From positions 1 through 9,731 of the forward strand of contig JBKPRJ010000047.1 in NCBI GenBank assembly GCA_046734455.1: a stretch of DNA of 9,731 nt. Reading direction: 5' to 3'. The translations under genes were made by a program, and so were the position numbers. The first letter of the stretch is position 1; each line of letters begins with the position of its first letter. Positions 1-4,842 of this stretch are shown one piece after another. Source of the stretch: DATEOR01 sp046734455 (GTDB lineage Bacteria; Actinomycetota; Thermoleophilia; Gaiellales; Gaiellaceae). A model generated the notes under the pieces. That model searched no databases. It worked only from the letters and a program-made list of their open reading frames with translations, and was not told the origin of the DNA.

Positions 1-1309
1 CTTCGAGCTGCGAGTCGCGGGCGATCTGGGCGAAGAGATCGCGCAACCTCCTGCGACCGTCGATGCGCGCGAGTAGCTCGATGGTGTACGTATCGATGCC
101 GACGACGAAGCCGAAGCCCCATTCCAGGCGGACGCGGGCGCTCTCGAGCTCCAACCCCTCGTCCTTGTGGCGCCAGATCTGCTCGATCCGCTGCGGTTCC
201 ACCACGGCGAGGACCTCGTCCAGAAGCTGGTCGTCGGTCGGAAGAGACGCGAGCAGATCCTGGTTCACGAACGTGCGCACGACCTGGTCGCCTGCGGGCC
301 CGATCTCCGCGTCCGGAAGGACTTCGTGGCGGGCCCAGTTGCGTCCGCGTGAGCGCCGTCGGAGAACGATCGCCCCTGACGCGACCCGGTCGGCCGCGAG
401 GCCGCGGAGAAACTCGATCCAGCGCGGAAGCGCGTCCGGGTCAGCGTGCACGGCGGCGTAGCGGGCAGGATCCCCCTCGGATTCGAGCAGGAGCACGGCG
501 TCGCAGCCGGTTCCAGCCACCCATTGCTCGAGCGGGGCCCACCAGTCCTCGCCGGGGCCGAGCATCCACGTGGCGAGGACGTGCGCGAAGCCACCCTCGC
601 TGAGGCGGGCTGCGACCGCCTGGACGACCTCGCGGCAATGCGAGTCCGCTCGTTCCTCATCGTCCGGGGAGAGCGTGCGGGGCGGATTCGCCAGGATGAG
701 GCCGTAGGAGTGGCCGGCCACCGGCTCCAGGCCCTCTCCCTCGATCGCCTCGAGGTTCTCGAGCCCGTTGAGAAGAGCGCCGATCCGAATGAGCGCCAGC
801 GCGCGCGGGTTCGCCTCGACCGCGACGGTGCGGTCGGTGTGTCGCGCTGCGAGGAGCGCGTGCAGCCCCGTTCCCGCGTCCGCCTGCAGCGCTGAGACGA
901 AGTGCATGCGCACGGTCATGTTCGCCAGCAGCCCCGAACCCTGGGGCGGCTCCGTGCCTGGTTCGTACGCGACGAGGACGTCCTTGTGCGGAATCAGGCG
1001 CACCGATGCGCCCACATCGTCACCGATGGCCTCGAGGACGCCGTTCGCGACAAGGCGGTCCGGGTCCAGGCCGGGGAGGGCGGCGGCGGTGTCCTGCCAG
1101 GACTGAGGCGTACCCAGATAGAAGAGCCGGATGAGCGTGTTCAGCGCGTTCGCGTCGGTCAGCCGCGATTCGAGCACCGCAGGCTCGGTGTCCTCGCCGA
1201 GCCGTTCCTTCAGGCCGTCGCTCGTGTAGCCGGCGGCCGTGAGGAGGGTTCCCAGCGTCGAAACGGCCTCGGGATCTTCGAGGCCCTGGGTGAGGGGCGA
1301 TGCGTCCGT
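1..1309 (-). CDS. Class I SAM-dependent methyltransferase, two-domain actinobacterial type (3' end beyond left edge)
   Basis: The reading frame is open for 436 codons and continues past base 1. An N-terminal helical domain (about residues 15-125, with N57-TLIRLF and ALPGL) precedes a Rossmann methyltransferase core. SAM-binding motif I is DAGTG at 144-148, followed by an acidic strand end (VAVEAN, 162-167). The motif IV position reads NPPR at 208-211, where relatives usually have NPPF or NPPY. A long C-terminal domain (about 290 onward) matches the actinobacterial family with DUF7059-like N-terminal and DUF7782-like C-terminal domains, as I recall those families. The substrate is unknown; relatives of HemK/PrmC and rRNA methylases share the NPP motif. 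The start is odd: between the in-frame TAG at 1339-1337 and codon 19 (CTG) there is no ATG, GTG or TTG. I place it at an ACG (1309-1307), 7 bases after a TATCCT -10 box, because the family N-terminus is expected about there. The gene identity is firm; the start is inference. Confidence 0.85.
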
Positions 1310-1316
1310 GGACCGG

Positions 1317-1322
1317 AGGATA
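1317..1322 (-). promoter_or_regulatory. Putative -10 box of the methyltransferase gene
   Basis: TATCCT on the minus strand, 7 bases before the proposed ACG start. The same hexamer precedes the trpB-like gene with 8 bases of spacing. No clear -35 is visible; its expected place overlaps the -10 of the divergent tRNA gene. Confidence 0.5.
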
Positions 1323-1337
1323 CGTGGGGCTTTCCGC

Positions 1338-1343
1338 TATCGT
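1338..1343 (+). promoter_or_regulatory. Putative -10 box of the tRNA-Pro gene
   Basis: TATCGT ends 9 bases before the first base of the mature tRNA, which would put transcription start only a few bases upstream of the tRNA. No convincing -35 hexamer is seen at 17-18 bases upstream. Confidence 0.5.
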
Positions 1344-1352
1344 TGCCGGGCA

Positions 1353-1427
1353 CGGGGCGTGGCGCAGCCTGGTTAGCGCGCTAGTCTGGGGGACTAGAGG
1401 TCCCGAGTTCAAATCTCGGCGCCCCGA
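1353..1427 (+). tRNA. tRNA-Pro, anticodon GGG
   Basis: A complete cloverleaf can be drawn. The acceptor stem CGGGGCG (1353-1359) pairs with CGCCCCG (1420-1426). The D stem is GCGC/GCGC (1362-1365 with 1376-1379). The anticodon stem CTAGT/ACTAG encloses the loop CTGGGGG with anticodon GGG at 1388-1390, reading CCC/CCU proline codons. The variable loop is AGGTC, and the T stem CCGAG/CTCGG encloses TTCAAAT. The C1-G72 pair and A73 discriminator are the hallmarks of bacterial tRNA-Pro. The 3' CCA is not encoded; TTG follows the discriminator, so CCA must be added by tRNA nucleotidyltransferase. Confidence 0.97.
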
Positions 1428-1430
1428 TTG

Positions 1431-1461
1431 AGGGAAGGGCCCTGATCGGAGGGCCTTCCCT
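1431..1461 (+). terminator. Hairpin terminator after tRNA-Pro
   Basis: AGGGAAGG (1431-1438) pairs perfectly with CCTTCCCT (1454-1461). An inner CCC/GGG pairing extends it around the loop TGATCGGA, with one bulged G. It begins 3 bases after the tRNA. There is no U-tract, as is common for terminators in GC-rich Actinobacteria. Confidence 0.75.
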
Positions 1462-1465
1462 GGGA

Positions 1466-1484
1466 GGCCGCCGCTCGGGCGGCC
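1466..1484 (+). other. Second GC-rich hairpin downstream of tRNA-Pro
   Basis: GGCCGCC pairs with GGCGGCC around the five-base loop GCTCG, a perfect 7-bp stem, 4 bases after the first hairpin. It may be a second terminator in tandem or part of the leader of the K+ channel gene. Apart from these two hairpins I see nothing clear between the tRNA and the channel gene at 1547. Confidence 0.45.
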
Positions 1485-1546
1485 AGCAGGCGAACCTGAT
1501 TGCCGGTGCGCCAGGGGAGACGACGTCTACGTCGAACTTCTGCTCG

Positions 1547-2008
1547 ATGACCTCGGGCGTCCCCGGAAGGCCTCGCAAAGGGCCGGCTCTGATCGAGCGG
1601 CGGATCAGGAAGATCGCCGATGCCCGCTCGATCACACTCGCCCTCGCGACGACGTTTCTCGGCCTCGCGTTGGTGGGCGGCATCGCGATTCGCTTCCTCG
1701 ACGAGAGCAGCTTCCCCACCTTCGGCCAGGCGATCTGGTGGGCTCTGCAGACCGTGACGACAGTGGGCTATGGAGACGTCGTTCCCACCGGTGATACGGG
1801 GAAGGTCATCGGCGGGATCGAGATGATTCTCGGTGTCTCGTTCATCTCGTTCCTCACCGCCGGGGTGACGAGCGTGATCGTGCAGCGCGCACAGGACAGG
1901 CGGCACGAAGAGGAGCGCGCGCAGGCCGAGCACGATGTCCAGCGTCTCGTGGACGCGCTCGACGAGGTCCGAGCGGCTATCGGCCAGCTGGAGCGCCGGC
2001 TGAGCTGA
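1547..2008 (+). CDS. Two-transmembrane K+ channel (KcsA-like pore)
   Basis: 153 residues forming a minimal potassium channel subunit, expected to assemble as a tetramer in the membrane. The first membrane helix is about 29-50, the pore helix about 58-70, then the K+ selectivity filter TVGYGD (72-77) and the second helix about 87-112. The GYGD signature is diagnostic for K+ selectivity. The tail (113-152) is highly charged with heptad spacing (V-Q-R-L-V-D-A-L), probably a cytoplasmic coiled coil that holds the tetramer. There is no RCK/TrkA-N domain and no S1-S4 voltage sensor. The ATG at 1547 is the only ordinary start in this frame after the tRNA hairpins; no Shine-Dalgarno or clear -10 precedes it, so the first 12 or so residues are less certain. 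Its 3' end overlaps the end of the opposite-strand ClC gene by 32 bp. Confidence 0.93.
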   Translation: MTSGVPGRPRKGPALIERRIRKIADARSITLALATTFLGLALVGGIAIRFLDESSFPTFGQAIWWALQTVTTVGYGDVVPTGDTGKVIGGIEMILGVSFISFLTAGVTSVIVQRAQDRRHEEERAQAEHDVQRLVDALDEVRAAIGQLERRLS

Positions 2009-3287
2009 CCTGCGGCGCGGGGGACGGCGTGCTGCGCCGGTCGATCGCCTGCATCGTCAGCCACGCGGCCGACGCGGCGATCACGGCCGCCGGCACTGCG
2101 TCGAGCCCGGCCGTGCCCACGAGCAGCGTGGCGAAGAGCGACGCCGTCACGAGTAGACGGGTGACCGCGGCGGTGCCCGCCGCCGTGCCGACCGCGACCG
2201 CCAGGGTGGGGGAGACGTCGAACCAGACGCTCGCGAAGGTGGCGAGCGCGATCCCGAGGAAGATCGCCGGGAACACCGGCCCGCCGCGGAAGCCCGAGCC
2301 GAGGCTGACGCCGTAGGCGATCGCCTTGGCGGCGAAGAGGATCAGGACGATCTTCGTCGAGTCCGAGGTGACGAGGCCGGGGACCGACGCCTGGCCCGAG
2401 AAGAGCACGTCCTGCGAGTTCGCGCCGAGCCAGTCGGCCGTCTGCGCGAGCATCCCGACGGCCAGACCTCCGACGACGAGGAGCAGCGGCATGGATCTAC
2501 GGCTGCGTCCTCGGCGGTCGAGCACGGCTCCGACGCGGCGCGCCACGATCACAACGAGGGCGGCGAGGATGCCGACCGCCAAGGCCACGGTCAGATCGCC
2601 GAGGTGCGTCCCCTGGTAGGGCGGAAGATCCGGTACGACCAGCGACTGCGCATGGAGGCCTCCCCAGCTGCCGAATCCGACGAAGACGAGGTAGCCGACC
2701 GCCGCCGCGACGAACCCCGGGAGGATGACCGGGAGGAGCGCGGTGCCCATGGCGAGGCCGCCTTCCACCATCAGCATGCCACCCACGAGCGGCCCGCCGA
2801 ACAGGGCGGAGATGGCCGAGAACGACCCCGCGGTCGCGAGGACGTTCTGTTCCTGCAGGCCCGTGCGGAAGAAGAGCGTCGCGGACATCCCGACGACCGA
2901 GCCGATCGCGATGAGGGGCGCCTCGGGGCCGAGCACGGCGCCGAATGCGAGCGTGCCGAGACCTGCAAGCGCGATCCCCGGGCCGTGGGTGAGGGGCGTG
3001 ACGCCCATCGCGAGCCCCTCGAGCGGGCGATGTCCTCCGTCTCCCGGCAGAAGCAGGCGGACGACGGCGACGATGAGGCCGCCGATCGCGGGCAGGCCGA
3101 TCACGAGGTACCAGGGCGGCGAGGAGTGGCCGAGGGCGTCCGGAAGGTCGTGCCAGAGCCAGTGCTCCATGTCGTGGACGAGCGCGAGGAAGAGCGCCGC
3201 CACGAGCGCTGCCGGGATGCCGATCAGGGCTCCGAGGGCGACGAGCCGGAGGTAGGTGGCGGCCGTGAGGTGCGGCTGGGCGGCCAT
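1977..3287 (-). CDS. ClC-family chloride channel/transporter
   Basis: 436 residues, mostly membrane helices, the normal size of a bacterial ClC without a CBS domain. Landmarks are the gating-glutamate motif GPEAP (120-124, E122), the GGPVFP motif (335-340, equivalent to GGIFAP in E. coli ClcA) and the helix H-I segment FGGPLVGGMLMVEGG (163-177). Two expected features differ. The GSGIP serine motif is replaced by GDGGH (82-86). The position matching the proton glutamate E203 of ClcA appears to be glycine (G176), next to the retained E175. By analogy this suggests a chloride channel or an uncoupled or differently coupled carrier rather than a classical 2Cl-/H+ exchanger; this is inference from a hand alignment. 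The start ATG is preceded by GCGAGG with 6 bases of spacing, an acceptable Shine-Dalgarno. A Pro/Ser/Ala tail ends the protein inside the K+ channel's 3' end. Confidence 0.93.
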   Translation of the reverse strand: MAAQPHLTAATYLRLVALGALIGIPAALVAALFLALVHDMEHWLWHDLPDALGHSSPPWYLVIGLPAIGGLIVAVVRLLLPGDGGHRPLEGLAMGVTPLTHGPGIALAGLGTLAFGAVLGPEAPLIAIGSVVGMSATLFFRTGLQEQNVLATAGSFSAISALFGGPLVGGMLMVEGGLAMGTALLPVILPGFVAAAVGYLVFVGFGSWGGLHAQSLVVPDLPPYQGTHLGDLTVALAVGILAALVVIVARRVGAVLDRRGRSRRSMPLLLVVGGLAVGMLAQTADWLGANSQDVLFSGQASVPGLVTSDSTKIVLILFAAKAIAYGVSLGSGFRGGPVFPAIFLGIALATFASVWFDVSPTLAVAVGTAAGTAAVTRLLVTASLFATLLVGTAGLDAVPAAVIAASAAWLTMQAIDRRSTPSPAPQVSSAGAPAGR

Positions 3288-3310
3288 TCGAGGCCTCGCA
3301 TGCTCTCACG

Positions 3311-3316
3311 TATTCT
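3311..3316 (+). promoter_or_regulatory. Putative -10 box of the 61-residue protein gene
   Basis: TATTCT lies 7 bases before the ATG at 3324, so the transcript would start at or next to the ATG (leaderless). A weak -35-like TTCGAG sits 18 bases upstream at 3287-3292, overlapping the ClC start codon on the other strand. Confidence 0.55.
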
Positions 3317-3323
3317 CCGCCGC

Positions 3324-3509
3324 ATGAACATCTCGAAGTGGTTCCGTCGCGAGAAGCCGACCGACGAGGAGCTCCGTGAGCGGGAGGAGAGCAAGGTGCG
3401 GGCGGCCGAAGAGCTGCGCCGGGCCGAGCAGGATTCCGAGCGCTCCCGCGAACAGAGCCGAGTGCCCGGCGCCGGCCACGACATGCCGCCGGGCGGCGGC
3501 GGGTTCTAG
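3324..3509 (+). CDS. Small charged hypothetical protein, 61 residues
   Basis: I do not recognise a family. The protein begins MNISKWFRREK, has a very hydrophilic helical middle rich in Glu and Arg (about 12-48, likely a single alpha helix or short coiled coil) and ends in a Gly-rich tail (PPGGGGF). There is no signal peptide or membrane span, so it is probably cytoplasmic. The case for a real gene is the -10 box at leaderless spacing, the 36-bp divergent gap to the ClC start, and the clean convergent end with the next small ORF. The frame stays open upstream inside the ClC gene, but that part is antisense to ClC and is not counted here. Function unknown. Confidence 0.68.
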   Translation: MNISKWFRREKPTDEELREREESKVRAAEELRRAEQDSERSREQSRVPGAGHDMPPGGGGF

Positions 3510-3605
3510 CTAGGCGAAGAGAACCGGCCGGCGGCCGCGCCCGAGATCGGCGAGCGCAGCGGCGAGTGCGAAGAGGAGGAGGAGGGCAACGGCGACTTTC
3601 AGCAT
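3510..3605 (-). CDS. Possible 31-residue single-span membrane peptide
   Basis: The peptide starts MLKVAVALLLLFALAAALAD and ends with a basic tail (LGRGRRPVLFA). Residues 3-19 make one hydrophobic helix, followed by positive charges, as in small bacterial membrane proteins with the C-terminus inside. Its stop codon (TAG on the minus strand, 3512-3510) abuts the stop of the 61-residue ORF, so the two genes meet end to end in TAGCTA. No good Shine-Dalgarno or -10 box is seen before the ATG, and hydrophobic mini-ORFs arise by chance opposite GAG-rich DNA, so this is only a candidate. Confidence 0.38.
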   Translation of the reverse strand: MLKVAVALLLLFALAAALADLGRGRRPVLFA

Positions 3606-3646
3606 GCTCTCGAGACGGCCGAGAGTGCCCGCGTCTTCCCCGGAAG

Positions 3647-3685
3647 TGTCCACACCCCTGTGGAAGCCTGTGAGGTTTGTGGAAG
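3647..3685. repeat. Cluster of TGTGGA / TCCACA words
   Basis: TGTCCACA (3647-3654), CTGTGGAAG (3658-3666) and TTGTGGAAG (3677-3685) lie within 39 bases. The first two form a perfect inverted repeat, TCCACA-CCCC-TGTGGA (3649-3664). A related CTGTGAGG sits between the second and third copies. These words resemble degenerate DnaA boxes of GC-rich bacteria (TTGTCCACA), but no copy is a full consensus match and no dnaA or dnaN gene is in the window. They could equally be an operator for the flanking small genes. Confidence 0.4.
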
Positions 3686-3706
3686 TTGGCGCGTATTTTT
3701 GCGCAA
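3686..3706. other. Short AT-rich imperfect inverted repeat
   Basis: GCGC (3689-3692) and GCGC (3701-3704) flank the T-rich loop GTATTTTT, with an outer TT/AA pairing and one bulged G. It directly follows the TGTGGA cluster and belongs to the most AT-rich patch of this intergenic region (about 3693-3716). It could be a small hairpin or an easily melted element. Confidence 0.3.
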
Positions 3707-3747
3707 TTTCCGAAAACCGCTGCTGGCGTCGTCCACCGCGAATGCTC

Positions 3748-3753
3748 TAGGTT
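3748..3753 (+). promoter_or_regulatory. Candidate -10 box ahead of the stem-loop cluster
   Basis: TAGGTT fits the TANNNT pattern and lies 6 bases before the first stem of the hairpin series. No recognisable -35 is present 17 bases upstream, so the support is weak. Confidence 0.25.
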
Positions 3754-3759
3754 CGGCGC

Positions 3760-3884
3760 GGCGGTCATGAGAGCCGCCTCTCCCGGTCGTGGGTCCGCAG
3801 CCCACCTCTCCCTAGGACGGAGGCCGGTGCTCGCCGAAAGTCTTCTATCGAGCGCCGGCCTCCTTCTACGAGCCGGGACGCTCG
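3760..3884 (+). ncRNA. Candidate structured small RNA: four tandem stem-loops
   Basis: Four hairpins follow one another in a stretch with no convincing protein gene. The first is GGCGGT/GCCGCC (3760-3778). The second is GTGGG/CCCAC (3789-3805). The third has a 15-bp stem, 3819-3833 with 3849-3863, around a 15-base loop. The fourth is CGAGC/GCTCG (3869-3884). In the 15-bp stem position 3828 is T opposite G at 3854: a G-U wobble in plus-strand RNA but an A-C mismatch in minus-strand RNA, which favours the plus strand. It does not match 6S, SRP, RNase P, tmRNA or a riboswitch that I know. Alternatively the long hairpin is simply a terminator for the coiled-coil gene. The call is tentative. Confidence 0.33.
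3819..3863 (-). terminator. Possible terminator of the coiled-coil protein gene
   Basis: Read on the minus strand, this long GC-rich hairpin begins 27 bases after the TAG stop of the coiled-coil gene. Nine paired bases, one A-C mismatch and five more pairs enclose a 15-base loop. No U-tract follows. This is the conservative reading of the same hairpin listed within the candidate small RNA. Confidence 0.45.
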
Positions 3885-3890
3885 AAGAGG

Positions 3891-4619
3891 CTAGGCCTGG
3901 GGCCGGACCAGCGTGGGAACGGGCAGGCCGCCTTGGATCTGCGCGACATAAACGCGGAGCTCGCGCTCCTTGCGGGCCAGTGCCTCCTCGAGCTCGGCGA
4001 GCTCGCGCTCGCGGCGGTCGAGCTCGTCCTGGCGTACCTGGAGGTCGACGTTCGTCCGCACCTCGCGGGCCTCGAGCTCCTTCTCGCGCCGGGCCACGTC
4101 CTCGAGGCGGTCGTGGATGAGGGCCTCGTTGTCGTTCAGGCGCTTCTCGCGGTGCTCGATCCAGCGCGTGGCCTGGGTGGCGGTTTCTGCGCTGAGGAGA
4201 TCGCCCTCGGCGTCGACGATCTCGCGCTCGCGCTCGGCGAGGAGCTTCTGCTCGGAGCGAAGCCGGTCGCGGCGATAGGAGGCGAGACGCTCCCGCTCGG
4301 TGAGCTCCGCCTCGGCCTCGACGAGCTTGGTCGTCCGCTCACGGAGTTGCCCGGCTTTCTCGGCGAGAGCCAGCGCGCGCTCCTCGACGGTCCCGAGAGC
4401 GCGGCGAAGTGCCTCGTCGGCTCGTTCCTGCTGGGGGCGGAGCTCCTCGACCCGCGACGAGCGCTCGGTGAGCTCGTTCTCGAGCGTTTCGAGTCGCTTG
4501 AGCTCGTACTCGACCTCGTTTTCGCGGAACGTGATCTCGGCGCCGCGCTCGTCGAGCTCTGCGGCGCTCTTCTTCAGGTACGACTCGAGCGAATGTCGAA
4601 GCCCCTCACTAAGCCCCAT
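3891..4619 (-). CDS. Long coiled-coil protein of unknown function, 242 residues
   Basis: The protein is almost entirely alpha-helical coiled coil from about residue 5 to 225, built from Glu/Arg/Leu-rich heptads with recurring phrases such as REREI, REKELEARE, RRERELAELEE and RKEREL. It has no signal peptide, membrane span or catalytic motif, so it is probably a cytoplasmic structural or scaffold-like protein. The C-terminus breaks the coil (QGGLPVPTLVRPQA). I recognise no specific family; coiled coils match many unrelated proteins by composition, so a name such as SMC or DivIVA would not be justified. The frame extends upstream to 4913, but I choose the ATG at 4619 because the coiled coil begins right after it, a GATACT -10 box sits 6 bases upstream, and the extra upstream part is basic low-complexity sequence running antisense into the GH15 gene. 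Confidence 0.8.
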   Translation of the reverse strand: MGLSEGLRHSLESYLKKSAAELDERGAEITFRENEVEYELKRLETLENELTERSSRVEELRPQQERADEALRRALGTVEERALALAEKAGQLRERTTKLVEAEAELTERERLASYRRDRLRSEQKLLAEREREIVDAEGDLLSAETATQATRWIEHREKRLNDNEALIHDRLEDVARREKELEAREVRTNVDLQVRQDELDRRERELAELEEALARKERELRVYVAQIQGGLPVPTLVRPQA

Positions 4620-4625
4620 GCAGTC

Positions 4626-4631
4626 AGTATC
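4626..4631 (-). promoter_or_regulatory. Putative -10 box of the coiled-coil gene
   Basis: GATACT on the minus strand with 6 bases (GACTGC) to the ATG at 4619, the same leaderless spacing as several other genes here. It also supports the short start over the upstream extension. Confidence 0.5.
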
Positions 4632-4641
4632 GAACCGCCGG

Positions 4642-4675
4642 AGGCCCGAGAAACCCCCCTTTCGGGGGGAGGCCT
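4642..4675. other. Strong C6/G6 hairpin between divergent genes
   Basis: CCCCCC (4654-4659), loop TTTC, GGGGGG (4664-4669), flanked by a second pairing AGGCC (4642-4646) with GGCCT (4671-4675). It lies between the divergent coiled-coil gene and a possible 29-residue ORF, where a terminator is not expected unless an antisense transcript ends there. On the plus strand it is followed by CTTTCCTTTG, a weak pyrimidine tract. It may be a terminator, a transcript leader structure or a protein-binding site. Confidence 0.5.
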
Positions 4676-4707
4676 GTCGCCGGATTCGGCCTTTCCTTTG
4701 CCTTGGA

Positions 4708-4797
4708 ATGACCGTCCGCTTCCTTGCAGTCGGCCTCGCTGCCTTCGCCGCCGCGATCCTCATGGCTGCCCTGCCGCTCATCGCGCACGGCGGCTGA
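4708..4797 (+). CDS. Possible 29-residue single-span membrane peptide
   Basis: The peptide starts MTVRFLAVGLAAFAAAILMA and ends ALPLIAHGG. One hydrophobic helix covers about residues 5-26, preceded by an arginine at position 4. It lies between the C6/G6 hairpin and the GH15 promoter region. The TTGGA before the ATG is too close for a normal Shine-Dalgarno and no -10 box is clear. It could instead be a chance open frame in alanine-coding GC-rich DNA. Confidence 0.33.
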   Translation: MTVRFLAVGLAAFAAAILMAALPLIAHGG

Positions 4798-4807
4798 GCG
4801 TTCCTAC

Positions 4808-4837
4808 TTGACGAGCGGCATCGGCCTGGCGCTGAAT
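4808..4837 (+). promoter_or_regulatory. Putative promoter of the GH15 gene
   Basis: A good -35 hexamer TTGACG (4808-4813) is followed after 18 bases by a poor -10, CTGAAT (4832-4837), 5 bases before the ATG. The gene lacks a Shine-Dalgarno, so a leaderless or near-leaderless mRNA is likely. Confidence 0.4.
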
Positions 4838-4842
4838 AGCGC

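Noticed and set aside
63..895. Several plus-strand open frames in the first 900 bases
   Set aside because: All are shadows of the minus-strand methyltransferase, whose conserved motifs fix the true frame.
1353..1427. tRNA-Pro as an integration (att) site of a mobile island
   Set aside because: No integrase, no direct repeat of the tRNA 3' end and no shift in base composition are seen in the window.
1381..1719. Minus-strand 112-residue open frame across the tRNA
   Set aside because: It reads through the reverse complement of tRNA-Pro (giving the familiar false GAPRFELGT peptide) and the antisense of the K+ channel gene.
2604..3323. Long plus-strand open frame leading into the 61-residue ORF
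   Set aside because: It is antisense to the well-supported ClC gene and has the Glu/Arg/Gly-rich composition of a shadow frame. Only the part from the ATG at 3324, with its own -10 box, is kept.
3677..4120. 147-residue plus-strand open frame over the intergenic region and the end of the coiled-coil gene
   Set aside because: Its second part is antisense to the coiled-coil gene and its composition is Arg/Ala/Gly-rich noise; no start signal is present.
4642..4675. Actinobacterial 6C RNA
   Set aside because: 6C RNAs have two stem-loops with C runs in the loops; here there is one stem with the C run paired to a G run.
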